64,000 bases of DNA. Source: Amaurobius ferox. Taxonomy: Eukaryota > Arthropoda > Arachnida > Araneae > Amaurobiidae. The notes under the pieces are model-generated. The model was not told the DNA's origin. It saw nothing but the letters and a program-made list of their open reading frames with translations, and did not search any database. Both the position numbers and the translations under genes were made by a program. Below, piece by piece: positions 23,942 to 35,879 of the stretch (the stretch's first letter is position 1; each line of letters starts with the position of its first letter). The stretch lies in NCBI GenBank assembly GCA_951213105.1, contig OX578138.1, positions 91,808,414 through 91,872,413 of the forward strand, read 5' to 3'.

Positions 23942-24386
23942 AACTAGCCAGAAATGCCAATACAAAGGTCAGTCGCTTCTCCCTGTCGATGGTCAGCAAG
24001 TGGTGATTGTGACTAATTTTGTACGGGAAAAAAAGCACTATGTTTCTCAATACGTTCCGCACTGTGATGTAAGGAACACCCAAGTGTCGTGTCCCTCCAC
24101 CAGCACTACTACAGCCTATAACGTTAGCCATTGATTGTTCAACAATAGCGGTAGCAACATCGTCAACGACATCTGAACGAGTCGATTTGCGTCCTCGACC
24201 CGGCTGAACTTCCAGATGTCCAGTTTTCTCGAATCGAGCGATCATTCTCCTGAGAGCTTGTGGAAGTAATGGTCCTTTGCGCAAATTCTTAAGTCGACGA
24301 AACTCTCGAAGTGCAGCTGCAGCATGTCTTTTGTTTTCATAAAACAGCTTCACAAGCAAAGCGCGTTCTGGCAGTGTGACAGCCAT
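23942..24386 (-). pseudogene. Mariner-like transposase, N-terminal DNA-binding half
   Basis: From the ATG at 24386 the frame is open for about 148 transposon-derived codons. It starts MAVTLPERALLVKLFYENKR, then has an Arg-rich helix-turn-helix region (ALREFRRLKNLRKGPL and QALRRMIARFEKTG), a basic 'RGRKSTRSD' linker, and a second HTH ending VPYITVRNVLRNIV. This is the N-terminal helix-turn-helix arrangement (often catalogued as DUF4817 plus HTH) of arthropod mariner-like transposases. Homology breaks after 'REKRLTFVLAFLA', where the frame runs into antisense Penelope sequence for about 10 codons before stopping. The whole DDE catalytic domain is therefore missing. No stop or shift was seen in the retained part, so it is younger or better preserved than the other transposases here. 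Confidence 0.8.
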
Positions 24387-24795
24387 CGTTGATAAGAATG
24401 AAAATTTCCCTGTTTTATCCCCTTTTATGCTCAGACTATAGCAGCCGCAAACCAAGGGTTTATGCAAATTTTTGTGCTTACAGTGCAAAATTGCAGTTAC
24501 AACAACAGTTTAAGTTTCTTCACTTTTTTATCTTCTTTTATTTCCTATCAGCAAAAGAAATTAAAAAGGAAGAATTCCATATCACATGTGTTTGTTTTTT
24601 TGTGATTATTTTGTGTCTTTTCAGCATATTTTTTTGTTGTACAGCGCAACCTATCGGTGTATCTGTGACTGTTTTTTTTCGCGTAATCCCTTTCCCCATG
24701 TCTAGAATAGGATGTTCAAAAATTTTGGAGCTTTTACACTGAGTAGTTCGATGTATAGAGAGCTCAGAGTAGGGGTGTTTTAATTCTGACCACCC
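24387..24795 (-). mobile_element. 5' untranslated end of the mariner-like element
   Basis: This is the sequence between the transposase ATG and the presumed terminus. On the minus strand the end reads TACCGGGTGGTCAGAATTAA next to TATATA, fitting a TA target. The opposite terminus is not present. Confidence 0.55.
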
Positions 24796-24994
24796 GGTAT
24801 ATATATATAAACATATACATAAACTAAATTTAAAAATGATTTAAGAGTTAAAATAATTTAAATATAATTTATTATGCATGTATCAATCATGAGTTAGTTT
24901 AACAATACAATAAAGAACTGTAGCTCTCTATTGTAAATAACATATTTCCTCTAAATATTCAACCAAAATCTTTAATGTTTCCCTAGTATACGCA
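24796..24994. repeat. Tandem duplication, unit 1 (with (TA)n start)
   Basis: It starts with a short TATATATATA run, followed by 'AAACTAAATTTAAAAATGA' and ending TTTCCCTAGTATACGCA. The same sequence follows the long (TA)n tract at 25186-25380. Confidence 0.85.
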
Positions 24995-25012
24995 TAACTG
25001 TATACGCATAAA

Positions 25013-25380
<368 letters not shown>

Positions 25381-26580
25381 CTTTTCAAATGTTGGGGAGC
25401 TTCAACGCTCATTTTTCCATTCACTTGAAGCCCTACATTAAAGTCTTTATATTTACCAAAAATTTAATCACACTCTCGCACAAAAACATTCATTCTCCGG
25501 CTAGAACATTTTTTTTCTGAAGCATACTTGCCATTGCTGAACCTGTAACAACGTTCATTAAATTGTCGCTTGCATTTAATAAAAATAAGTAGTGTTGAGT
25601 ACTCCAGTAAGAGAAATCATGCATACCGTTGGCATTATCTTGTTTTGCCATTAACTTTCCATGGCCTATCCTCATTAAATATTCACTTCATTTTGAGAGA
25701 CAAAGAAGAAGGGGGAAAGATTCGAGCTCGCCTACATGGTGGATGAGCTCATTTTTCATTTACCCTATTTATACATTAGGGACGAACAAGGGAGTTAAAT
25801 TATGTTTCTCATTTAGAGTAGGGAAATCAGAGACACAAAGTACGTAATAAGTAAAAGCAAATTATATGTCAAATGCAAACATCAGTATGAATGTAATAAC
25901 ACTACAATACTGGGTTTAATTACCAATGCAGTGAAGACAATATTTTTGATACTGTTCTTTTATTTCTATGCAAATAAATAAAATGTGGAATTACTTAATA
26001 TTTCTTTATGTCCCATAGAAAGGGGGAGGATGAACAGGGCACATTATTATGTCGCTATTTTGTCTCTATTGTTAAAGACTTTAAATTCCACTCTTTTGAA
26101 AGTGATATATATTTTAATTTTATCACAAATATACCTTTTATACGTTTAACTAATATATGTCGTACAGCATGTGCGTCTACTTAATATCTGTATTATTATT
26201 GATTAATATTTCAATGTTTTAACATGTATATTTATATTTCAACATCCAGCTTGCTTCATAAAGGATAGATACACTTCGGTGACCAAATTATTGTTTCAGA
26301 TTACAAGTTGTCACACTATCACTCATCTTAAGTGATTATCACTCATCTTAAGGGATCACAGATTAAAATGATCTGGGAAAAGTAAACATTTGAACTAAGG
26401 TCTGAATTATGTACAAAATGTGTTTCCGGATCATTGTTTTCAGTACAACATAGCAAATTCGGAATTTTGTGAAAAAATAGTAAAAATGCCTTCTTTTTGC
26501 TATATGATATTTCTAATTTTAAAGGCAATTTTATTGGTTCAAAATTAAAGGCAAAATTATAATTTTATTGACAATTGGAA
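25381..26580. other. AT-rich non-coding stretch
   Basis: About 1.2 kb with no supportable gene. Short frames at 25490-25675 (minus) and 25629-25847 (plus) overlap each other and carry no motif. ATCACTCATCTTAAG occurs twice in tandem near 26320-26352. Confidence 0.35.
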
Positions 26581-26584
26581 TAAA

Positions 26585-26669
26585 CACAGTCAGTTTAGTC
26601 CTGGTAGTTCAATACTTTAAATGCCACTGTTTAGAAAATAAATAGGTCGTGTCAGGTCGTGCTTACTGT

Positions 26670-26717
<48 letters not shown>

Positions 26718-27235
26718 CATAGAAACAAAATTCTCATTTACCGAGCTTGCCGTTAGTATGAATGTGGTCGTTCGATACTTTAAGTGAGGTCGTTCTCATT
26801 GTTCAGAAAATAAATATTTTTATATTTGGATATATAGAAATCAATTTTTCACTTACAGAGCCTACAGTTAGTTTACTTTAGTTAGTATGTACTTACCAGT
26901 GTTAACTTTTCTGAAATTTATTTCTGAAAATCTCTTTATTTCTACCCTAGTTAGATTTTAAGGAGATTAAAATTAAGATGATAAACTCTGAAAGGTACAT
27001 ACTAACCTCCCTCACAGCTGGATTTGCATCATGATTCTATCCATTAAACATTATATACACTTAAACAAATTTCTCATTTACAGAGTCTGCTATTAGTATG
27101 AACGCGGCCACTCAATACTTTAAATGAGATCTTTTTCACTGTGTAAAAAATAAATATTTTTATATTTGGATAAATAGAAATCAATTTTTTACTAACAGAG
27201 CCTGCCATTCATATGAATGTGATCATTGCATCTTT
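26585..27235. repeat. Degenerate tandem repeat, about 120-130 bp units
   Basis: The phrase 'AATAAATATTTTTATATTTG' recurs near 26810 and 27149. 'AGAAATCAATTTTT' recurs near 26835 and 27176. 'TTAGTATGAA' followed by 'ATACTTTAA' recurs near 26753 and 27092, with a partial unit near 26610. A (TA)n tract (26672-26721) sits inside. No coding sequence. Confidence 0.65.
26672..26721. repeat. (TA)n microsatellite
   Basis: About 20 TA units, then GTATATACAT. Confidence 0.95.
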
Positions 27236-27374
27236 TTACAGCTTGAGCTCATTTTATATGAAATTTGGTGCCAATGCAAAATTTTTTGATTTCCACAGGA
27301 TCCCACAAATTTCTTGTACTCAACAGCTCTTATGTCATTATAGCTATTCCATGCTGATGGGCATAGAAAAGGTG

Positions 27375-27660
27375 ATGTTGTTGTTGAGACCCAGACCGTC
27401 TGACCTATCAGAAAGGTGTAAGGTAACCGTTTGATCTGCCGGGAAGTGCCACCCAATTTAGACCGTAACCCAGTGGGGCAGACATCCACAGGGACTGTAG
27501 CCTTAATCCCCTACTACCAACCTCTCGAAAGGACTTACGGACCCACATGTTTAACATAATCATACTCCGCATGAACACGGCGCCAGCTGTGGCAGCGTGC
27601 TAATCCAGCGCGAAAACCACCGGGCTACCGCGCCCGAAATGTGCCAACAGCACGCGGCGT
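27375..27660 (-). mobile_element. 5S-derived SINE, 5'-truncated copy
   Basis: The body matches the full-length copy at 56168-56557. Read on the minus strand it begins in the last bases of the 5S-like head (CGCCGCGTGCTGTTGGCAC). It continues through GGGCGCGGTAGCCCGGTGG, which contains an A-box-like TAGCCCGGTGG, and ends in a short CAACAACAACATCA tail. Imperfect flanking repeats (GCATAGAAAAGGTG at 27361 and GCGTAGAAAAAGTG at about 27657) look like an aged target duplication. Confidence 0.8.
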
Positions 27661-27670
27661 AGAAAAAGTG

Positions 27671-28296
27671 TGGAATCTGTCTAGAGATACTGTTATCTGC
27701 AATTGGAGGTTACAGCCAATAATTAATTTCATCAATTGTTGTAAAAATAAAGCACTAAATATCAATTCATCTGAAACTATCGGAATTAAATGTGCCAGTT
27801 TCAGGTGAAAAAAATATCTTCAGGTTAAAAAATATGTTTTTTTATCAAACATATTTTATTTCAAATGATGCTTGACAATTGAAGTAATACATTCTTTGTT
27901 GAAACGATTAAAATTAAAACGGATATCTTTCTGTTTCACCATTCAAACCAATTAATCGTTTACTATTAACCGAATTTGATAGAAATCGGTAAACTCTTTG
28001 AAGCAGAATTTTTATTAAAGACTATTTTTATACCTTTTGTTATTTTCTAATTATTTAGATGTAAATAACAAAAAAGTCGTAATTACAATTTGGAATATGT
28101 TGAATTTTAAAATATAAGCAGGCCCATGTCCCAATCTGCTTTAACGAAAAGGTGGTATGAGACAAAAACGTTCCATTCTGCTTCAATTAGATTTGATGGC
28201 GAGGGGAAGAAAAATTAAAAAATTGCAACAGTTATAACTAAACCAATAAACTATTCAGTACGTACTATATTTGGCTACATCATACATATTGAAGCA
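27671..28296. other. AT-rich non-coding stretch
   Basis: No gene, RNA or repeat was recognised. Confidence 0.35.
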
Positions 28297-29079
28297 ATTT
28301 TTACTTTCCCTGCAATACATGGTAATGTATAAGGAAAGTATTGGAATCATGCCGAAAATCGCAACTTGAGTTTTCGACGGATCTACAAATTTCGAGACCT
28401 CCAGAATACGAAAACTATATTTTAGCGTGATGTCTGCGTGTGTGTCTGTCTGTGTGTCCGTGTTTCTGTCTGTCTGTGCAATGAATGTATTCACTCTAAC
28501 TCAAAAACTAATGAGCCGAATTTCATAAAATTTAGTAGATAAGTCACTTGGATGTGGCCCTGGCGCTGATTAGTTTTTAGTACGATTCGGGATAAAGGAA
28601 CCCGCCTTTTTTTTCGAAATGGCCTGCAAAAATTGCCTTTATCCACGCTAGCTAAAAAACTAATGGACCGAATTTCACAAAATTCGATAGATGTGTCGCT
28701 TGTGGGTCACCCTGGTGCTGATTTGATTTTGGCACGATTCGGAAAAATATAACCTGCCTTTTTTTTACAAAATGTCCCGCAAAAATCGTCAAAATCTAAA
28801 ATAAAAAACTACGTTTTCTCAAATATATCCATTAAATGCTTGTTTTATACGTAATTTTTAACGGAGAAAGGAATAAGACCAACCCTATTACACTAGGACT
28901 AGGCGTTCTCGAGATATTTTAGTTGTTTCGTATTTTCTCTACGCCACCTTTGAAAATAAGTCCAGTTACCAAATGAGAGCGAAAATTGAATTAAAAGAGT
29001 ATTATATTTAATTAAAATAAAGATAACGCAGATATAAGTCTGCAGGGAAAATCATGCGCTGCCCACTTCAGATTTTTAT
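28297..29079 (-). repeat. Family B repeat, complete copy (B3)
   Basis: In minus orientation the 3' end is ATTTTTACTTTCCCTGCAA at the low coordinate, and the 5' end is GCGCTGCCCACTTCAGATTT at the high coordinate. The 3' terminus folds: TACTTTCC pairs with GGAAAGTA around ATACATGGTAATGTAT. Internal phrases 'CTAATGAGCCGAATTTC' and 'CTAATGGACCGAATTTC' are an internal duplication of about 150 bp. The TGTCTG-rich tract at 28432-28480 corresponds to the CA/GACA tracts of the other copies. No protein is encoded. Confidence 0.75.
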
Positions 29080-29440
29080 ATTTTGTTAGACAAAAATGCC
29101 AGTTATACATTGTGCAAAAGTATTCCTGCAATTATTCATTTCTTTGTACTAGCAGATTTGTATCTTTTTCACTAACTCATGTTTATCTTAATCAACAGGA
29201 TCTAAACAAAATCTTTTGAAATGATTATTTATTTGCCAAATCTTGAACGATCCATAAAGATTCATATCTTGCAGTCCGTTATTGCTTTTCATTATCGTAT
29301 GCAAATTTCGTCTAATATCAATAATATGTTATCAATGCAATTAGATTTAATTTCAAAATGTCATCAATACCTTTGCAATCTTTCAAATTTGGTGAAATAT
29401 TCTATCCCGTGATAAAGCATATACCTTGATATACATATAA
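29080..29440. other. AT-rich non-coding stretch
   Basis: A 63-codon frame (29221-29412) has no recognisable motif. Nothing else was seen. Confidence 0.35.
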
Positions 29441-30158
29441 GGTGTCCCAAAAAGATCTAGACGCATCTTAGGCAAATTCGGTCAAACAGATATTTTTTTT
29501 ATTTTTAATGCAACAAGATCATTAAAAAATCGCATACCTGTATCTTTAAAATCAACTGCATTATGATAAAGGAAAAAAATTGACTTATGCCGTATTTCCG
29601 TACCATGTGAAAGGCTGTTTCATCAGTGAAAATAGGGATCATAAACAAATTGACAATGGAAATTGTTTAGATCTAAAATACGTTAATATGTGTCAAACTT
29701 TTTTTATCACAAATGCATCTAAATAAAGCATTACACAGACAGATATCGTATAAAGCAGTGATACTCACTACGCGGTTAGGTATCCTATGTATTATCATCC
29801 AGTTTTATAATTTTTATGATATGTCACACATTTAGATTTCTAATTTGATATATGGTCACTATTCACACTGTTCAATTTTCAATTAAATATAACTCGCTCA
29901 AATTTAAAGATACAGACATACGTTTTTTTAATGATCTTGTTTCATTAAAAATAAAAAAAATGCTGATTGACCAAATTTGTCTAAGGGTTTCGTATAAAAA
30001 TTAAAAAAGTATAACTTTTTGAAAATGAATGGGTGGACTATTTCATTAACGTAGTCTTGTCCCCTACCTTACTTTCAATATTTTTGCAATTCAATTTGCC
30101 CACTTATCTCCAACAGGTAAAGAATTAAAGCGCGTTTCAAACTTTTTTGAACACCCTG
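29441..30158. mobile_element. Non-autonomous TIR element, about 720 bp (family D)
   Basis: The left end is GGTGTCCCAAAAAGATCTAG after TATAA. The right end, read inverted, is CAGGGTGTTCAAAAAAGTTT. Terminal similarity plus a partial internal match to 10355-10640 and to 48012-48231 (which ends GGGACACCCTG) define the family. GGTGTCCCAAAAAG-type ends are characteristic of Tc1/mariner-superfamily elements. No transposase frame remains. Confidence 0.6.
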
Positions 30159-30680
30159 ATTACCTTAACTCCAGATGTTTCAAAAACTTCACCTTTCTGT
30201 TGAAGATATACATTTGTTTGTGGAACAAAGGTTGCTTCAACTAAACAATTAAAATTCGACACTTCCCAAGATATGTTTTCTTCTGTAGATCTTGCAGGGA
30301 GTTCCTTTACATTACCAATACAGCTATAATGCCAGCATCTAGTGAAATGGCAGGATGTATTTTATTTCACCAATGAACCTTCTTTTCTGTTTTCCTTAAT
30401 TTATGTCTATGTACCGTTGACTTGTTAGTCTTCTTCAGCCAGCCATATGTACATATGTTTCTTATTTATATATGTTTATTATAGTTCACTTTCAGCAGAA
30501 TTTCATTTCAGACTTCAACTTTTTTTATGTTGAATTATTGACGTTTACACGTTCTTCATTTTAAATGACATTTATTTTTGCGATGTCAATAACGACGACA
30601 GATTTCTCACTTTCGTTTATAAAATATTCTATTCATCTAAAAAGGCTGTATCTTCCTCATCTAAATTTTTACAACCACTA
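30159..30680. other. Non-coding stretch
   Basis: No supportable gene or repeat. Confidence 0.35.
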
Positions 30681-30890
30681 CCACTGTAAAGAACCTGCCG
30701 GCCGTCCAAATGGTTGCTCGAGTTCTTAGGATGACTCGGACGGCCTGGGTCTTCAACTGTAAAGAACCTTTCTGTTCCAACCGGGAATCGAAACCTGGAT
30801 CTTCGAACTGGCCAGCCGATTTTCAACCGTGAGCTGAGACGAAATTGCAAGCTCTTATCGTCGAAGTGGACTTTGCATTTTCCCCCACGA
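30681..30890 (-). repeat. tRNA-derived SINE head (family G)
   Basis: The minus strand carries a B-box-like GGTTTCGATTCC within 'CCAGGTTTCGATTCCCGG', and the family phrases 'GCTGGCCAGTTCGAAGATC' and GATAAGAGCTTGCAATTTC. An A-box-like CAGCTCACGGTT precedes the B box by roughly 45 bases, close to tRNA spacing. ACTGTAAAGAACCT occurs twice (near 30683 and 30758), and a CGGACGGCC phrase lies between the two. It ends at the start of family A copy A2. Confidence 0.6.
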
Positions 30891-30939
30891 ATGTCAGTTT
30901 AGCGGGCAACTGATAATTTGGCTGATCACCACCTGCTAT

Positions 30940-31889
30940 TACTTTCCTTATATACATAATGTATAAGGAAAGTGTTGTGACAGGGTCGAAAATTCCAATT
31001 CGAGTTTTCGACGGGAGAGCAGGTTTGAAGCATCCCTGATCACGAATCAAACATTTTTGAAACGATGTCTGTATGTGTGTGTGTGTGTGTGTGAAAGTGT
31101 GTGTGTGTGTGAAAGTGTGTGTGTGTGAAAGTGTGTGTGTGTGTGTGTGTGTGTGAAAGTGTGTGTGTGTGTGTGTGTGTGTGAGAGTGAGAGAGAGAGA
31201 CTGTGGAAACGAAATCTCACGAACGAATGCAGCGATTCGAATGAAATTTGGTACAAAAATTACAATCTGCGAATACTGGAAGCCTATTGTTTTTAAACGC
31301 AATCGGATGTCCAGAACACCCCTAAATTTTTGAATGAAATTTTGAAAAAATCATCAAAAAATCAAAACTTTCAGTAAAGTAACCCAATAGATATTTCTTA
31401 TGGTATTTGTCCGTAGAAAACGATGGACATATACTTTAGAAAGATAGCATGAACCGTTCTCGAGATTTGCACATTTTTCAAATAAATTTATCAAAAAGTC
31501 CCATAATTAAAAATATATATATCAACTGTTGAGAAACATATTCACTTTTCATATGTAATAGCTAGCAATAAATTTGGAGACATCATTCGCGAGGATCTAG
31601 CTCGTTCCATTCATGAGAAAAGATACCTTGAGTAATACTTTTGCATTTGAACGCAAATAGTTATTTATCTGCTATAAGAATAACTTATTTCTCAAACCAA
31701 ATTAACGAAAATCTTATCAAATGGACAAAAATAACGCTAAATCAATGAAAATGACGACTAATTGACGAAAATTCAATATCTTGGGAATAATATAAGTATC
31801 TGCCATAAGAATAACGTATTTTTTTGCTGTAAAAGTAGTAAATTCATTGCATTATATAAGGAAAGTCATGTGCTGCCCACATTGGATTT
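30940..31889 (-). repeat. Family A hairpin-ended repeat (copy A2)
   Basis: In minus orientation the 3' terminus (low coordinate) forms the stem ACTTTCCTTATA / TATAAGGAAAGT around CATAATG. The 5' end (high coordinate) reads ATGTGCTGCCCACAT, itself a hairpin. It contains a (GT)n/(GTGAAA) tract at 31071-31200. Internal sequence is collinear with 16047-16975 and 51655-52701. Confidence 0.8.
31071..31200. repeat. (GT)n microsatellite with GAAA interruptions
   Basis: Alternating GTGTGT blocks separated by GAAAGT, then GAGAGA. The 159-codon minus-strand frame over it reads HTHTHT repeats and is not a gene. Confidence 0.95.
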
Positions 31890-31959
31890 TTTTTTACCTC
31901 TGGATAGCCTCCTTCTATTACTATTTTACCCAGGTCAGTATCCTGCGTGGACATTATCC

Positions 31960-32205
31960 TCTAAATTTGAAATGGGAGGTAAATCTTACAGAGTCCACTG
32001 CATCCGTACTAACTGTACTAGGGTCACTTTGAGACCTCCAACATCTTTGCACTAATCTACAGTGATTTATTCGGTCGCCATTGTAAAAAACCTTGCGTCC
32101 CCAACCGGGAATCGAACCTTGTATCTCCGAACTGACCGGCCGACACTCATCCGATGAACAACTGGAATGATATTGTGAGCTCTCATCGAAGTGGACTCTG
32201 TATCA
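31960..32205 (-). repeat. tRNA-derived SINE copy (family G)
   Basis: A minus-strand B-box-like AAGGTTCGATTCCCGG lies at about 32111. It shares GGCCGGTCAGTTCGGAGAT-type sequence and 'AAGTGGACTCTGTAT' with the copies at 17262 and 30681. The body downstream (31960-32080) has no match elsewhere in the window. Confidence 0.55.
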
Positions 32206-33847
32206 CTAGTAAACGACTATGCATTAATATGATTTTGTATCAGGTCTAACTTCTCTGAACTGCAATTTTTATAGCAGGCATATTGTGTTATTCGCAGCCT
32301 CACAGCCAATATAATAAATTGTCAATACTACCACCGTCATGGATTTATCTAGTGAACTTCATCTAATATACATCTTCCAGTGTACATCTTCTAGTGTACA
32401 TATGACCATGTGACAAACATTGTCAATTGTTCTTTGAAGAGATATCCTGCATCAGGATTTTAACATTGTTCTATATGAGAATCATACCGTGTCTTTCCAC
32501 TTCACTGGTATACATAAAAGATACACGCTTTTTGTACACAATTATTATCGAAAAATGTTGGGACATATGTATTACTTTACTATATGATATACCATTACTA
32601 CATATGTACACAAAATATATATATTTCTTTCTTTCGAAGGAATCGCGCTTATTGGATGCAAGGAAAATAATAAATGATTTAAAAATATCTTCACAAAGCT
32701 AATTTGGTCGAAATTAACATTTTTTTAATTGTGCGACAAAAAATTTTCAAATTACCATTTTCGGAATAAGAATTTAAAATATAAATATTTTTCCAAAAAT
32801 AATAAAAACATTGTGTGTAATTATTAAACTCTTTTTATAAGTAATATTGGCATAGAATCGTTCAAAAATTAATACTAAAACCGACTTAAGAAATGGACAT
32901 CGGTGTCAGATCTGCGTCAGAGGGTGAATTGTTGAGAAAGATATTCTGTAAAAAGGCAGATTTTTGTTCCTGTGCACACACATGAAATATAAATAAAAAC
33001 GAGTTTAGAGTGTTTGGGTGTACATAAAATTTTAAATTATTTAAAAGCCTGAAAACCAAATATTTGAACCTAGCATATTAAAATATTTTTAAAGTGGATT
33101 AAAATGGTTATATGCCATATTATGTATGCACTAAAATATTTTTCTTTAAATGCCTACATGCACAATATCCCACATTTAGCGCTAAGAGAATTAAAATTTA
33201 ATTAATCACCAGGGTTTTAGTCAATCTAACTACTTTCAACTTGAAATTATGAAATTGTTTAGAAGCTTAACTTTTCTTGTAAGTTTTAATATGCCAATTA
33301 TTTTTTAGTTTGAACAGTTTAAACATGGAAACTCTGCTTTTGCTTCTTAATCTGTACTAATAACGGTTTCAAGTTAATCTGGCAAGTTTAGGAATTTTGT
33401 TTTTGTTTTCATTAAACTTAAGAAATTTTGAGAAAATTTCATTGCAATTCTGAACATTTTAATAACCTTATAATATTGAAGAAGTTTTATCCACAATTGA
33501 TAATTAAATAATTCCCATGCCTTCATTTATTCTGAACTTTTTTTATTATTATTAAAATACAGTTTTAGAGAATTTGATTTGTATAATTACAGCATTAAAG
33601 CTGGCATATGTCGCAGTGAAAAATGGTCATTGCATTTTATAATTTTAATTCAAACCCTATACAGGTTCAGCAAATTCATTTCCTGTAAATAAACAAACAA
33701 GTTACATTTCACTTTATAGCTTTAGTATTTCGATTCAAATACTTTAATGGGCTGTGAAATTACTATATTTTTTGGGTTTCATTTCGTTCTTTTATAATAA
33801 AGAATGAGGAGTAATTGTAAAATAAATAACTATTAGCAGTAGAAAAT

Positions 33848-33850
<3 letters not shown>
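32206..33850. other. AT-rich non-coding stretch
   Basis: 1.6 kb with no supportable gene. A 91-codon plus-strand frame at 32427-32702 has no recognisable domain and compositional bias like its surroundings. Confidence 0.35.

Positions 33851-33898
<48 letters not shown>
33851..33898. repeat. (TA)n microsatellite
   Basis: About 23 TA units abutting the left end of the Tc1 element. Confidence 0.97.
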
Positions 33899-33899
<1 letters not shown>

Positions 33900-33901
33900 T
33901 A

Positions 33902-35305
33902 TATACACTGTCGGACAATGAAAGTTGCGTATCAAGAAGGACGCATGAGATGGACCTGAAATTTTATTGACGGAAGGATACAGATGAATGATATACAAGT
34001 TCACAAAAAAAGAGCAGCAGATCATGTACAGAGGGGGCTGAAATACACATTCTGTTCATCCGCAATAGCGCGTCGCACAGCGTCTTGCTTGGATACAAGC
34101 AGTAATACGGGCATATATGGTATCGAACAGACGCCTGAAGTTGTCCTGCCACAGACGAGTCCACATCTGTTGGACGTTACGTTCCAAATCCTGAAGATTG
34201 CGCCAACGAAGCCGGTGGCGTTTCGACTGGTCCCACACACGCTCGATAAGGGACAAGTCTGGGGAGCGGGCAGATATGGAACTGTCTGGACATGGCTGGG
34301 GCAAGCCTGGGTGACCCGTGCCGTGTCCATCCGGGCAATATCTCGCTGTAATTGCGCACTTGTAATCTCAGCAACGAATGGGAGTAACATGGACCGTAGA
34401 ATCTCATCCACGTACCGCTGATCCGTCAATTTTCCAGATACCACTGCATGAGCGGATCGGCTGTCGTAGACTATGACTCCTCAGCACATGATGCCTGCAG
34501 TGTGGGCTGGAGTTGCACTCGATAACGAGGTTGGGATTGTGACGTTGTGCAGGGAACCTCCACACCAGGACACGCTGACGAAGCGGCCAAAACGAAGCGG
34601 CACTTATCGCTAAACACCAGACATCACCAATCTGTGGCATTCCACGATGCTCTGGCCCGGCACCACTGCAATCGGAGCCGCCAATGTCCCAGTGTAAACG
34701 GCAGCACACGTAAGGGACGCTGGGGTTCGCTTCCTTCGGTTGTTTAGATATGGTTCGTGGGCACACAGGAGCCGCTACATGTGCCTGTATCGCGGATCGG
34801 GTATCAGTGGCCTCTATACGTGCCGGCAGCACGATCATTCGATCCCCTCCACTCTTGGTATGCCAGGTCCGTCCGGAGCCGGTCCTCCGTGCCTGGGTGG
34901 CGTCCAGTGTCCAGTGCTCCCCAAACCGTCGGACGCTATAGTCTGAACTATCCACATGATGGGTTATCCCGCACGTTGACAACCCTGCGGTTTTCAGCTC
35001 GATGATCAGATCTCTCTCGAAGTCAGTTAGTTGCGTATATCAACGTTTCTGGCACCTACTCACCATTCATTTCACTTCATACTCGTGCTTGCATCACCCG
35101 AAGCTTCTCGCTTTGAAGGGGCGTCGACTACATGCTGGGTTATGATGCCGCTGGCTCATGCTTGCAGTACCACTCGTCAATGTACGGTCATGCGCAATCA
35201 CACCAGACTCGGATGATTGGCATACCAGTCCGACCTCTAGCTATTTATATCATTTCGCGGTTGTACCATGTTTTCTTCTTGGTGCACAACATTCATTGCC
35301 CGATA

Positions 35306-35310
<5 letters not shown>
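33902..35310 (-). mobile_element. Complete but dead Tc1 element, 1.41 kb
   Basis: The left terminus is TATACACTGTCGGACAATG. The right terminus read inverted is TATACTATCGGGCAATG, so the terminal inverted repeats are matched and both include TA. (TA)n tracts flank both ends. The total length of about 1.41 kb is close to typical for Tc1-like elements. The interior is a decayed transposase on the minus strand. Confidence 0.85.
34050..35040 (-). pseudogene. Tc1-like transposase, multiply frameshifted
   Basis: DDE transposase remnant spread over three minus-strand frames. About 34440-34370 reads VSGKLTDQRYVDEILRSMLL (family pattern 'GTMTxQRYVDEILRP'). About 34330-34280 reads DTARVTQAC in the region of the second Asp. 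About 34275-34060 reads ARSPDLSLIERVWDQSKR, then MWTRLWQDNFRRLF, YARITACIQARRCATRY. The latter is the usual 'RSPDLSPIEHVWD...RLxxxMxxRxxACIxARGGxTRY' C-terminus, with PIEH changed to LIER (the Glu itself is kept). The N-terminal half (about 34450-35040) is recognisable only piecewise. Shifts and stops rule out function. GC content is clearly above the neighbourhood, as expected for once-coding transposon DNA. Confidence 0.85.
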
Positions 35311-35370
<60 letters not shown>

Positions 35371-35380
35371 TATATATATC
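35308..35380. repeat. (TA)n microsatellite
   Basis: About 35 TA units between the Tc1 element and the next Tc1 fragment. Confidence 0.97.
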
Positions 35381-35381
35381 G

Positions 35382-35790
35382 GTACATCAGATACATTCTA
35401 GTGCCCGAAGTCGTACCCTTTCTTAAAAGCATACCTGGAGCTGTATTTGAACAGCACAATGCCCGTTCACATGTTGCTAGGAATTTTCAAGTCTTCTTTT
35501 CAGCACAACAGATACAACTTCTTCCTTGGCCTGTCTATTCACCGGATATGTTGCCTATTAAAGTGAACATGTCTGGGATTTTGTCGGTTAGCATCTCGCT
35601 AGTGGCGCTCTTGCCGTAGCTAATACAGCTGAACTTTGGGTTCGGATAGAAGCAATCTGGAATGCTCTTCCTAAGGTACAAATTCATAATATTTTTGAAT
35701 AACACGTCGTATAGAAGCAGATATTGCAGTGCGTTGTGGCTTCACCAAATACCGAATTTCTACATGCAATATAAGTTTTTTGCTTTGTAA
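35382..35790 (+). pseudogene. Tc1/mariner transposase C-terminal fragment
   Basis: Plus-strand frame 35396-35619 reads LVPEVVPFLKSIPGAVFEQH, then NARSHVARNFQVFFSAQQIQ, then LPWPVYSPDMLPIK. This matches the family pattern around the second Asp ('QQDNARPHVA'), where the Asp has become His, and the 'WPAYSPDMSPIEHVWD' motif, where Glu has become Lys. Both changes remove catalytic acids. After a stop, related sequence (IWNALPK-type) continues to about 35700. The N-terminus is missing; the fragment begins at the (TA)n tract. It is a different lineage from the neighbouring element at 33902-35310 and lies on the opposite strand. Confidence 0.85.
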
Positions 35791-35879
35791 ATTTAATCTA
35801 TTAATTCTATTTGTATCAATGCAGGTTGTTTTTTGAATTAAATTTAATTCAACTCTTATGATTCCTTCATGGTGTTACG

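Noticed and set aside
30823..31302. 159-codon minus-strand frame, and similar frames at 39244-39447, 52313-52816 and 57606-57890 rich in His-Thr.
   Set aside because: They read through (CA)n/(GT)n tracts in family A repeats. They are similar in different copies because the repeat is shared, not because of coding.
34404..34982. 192-codon minus-strand frame, the joint longest in the window.
   Set aside because: It is an alternative frame over the decayed Tc1 transposase; the recognisable transposase pieces lie partly in other frames.
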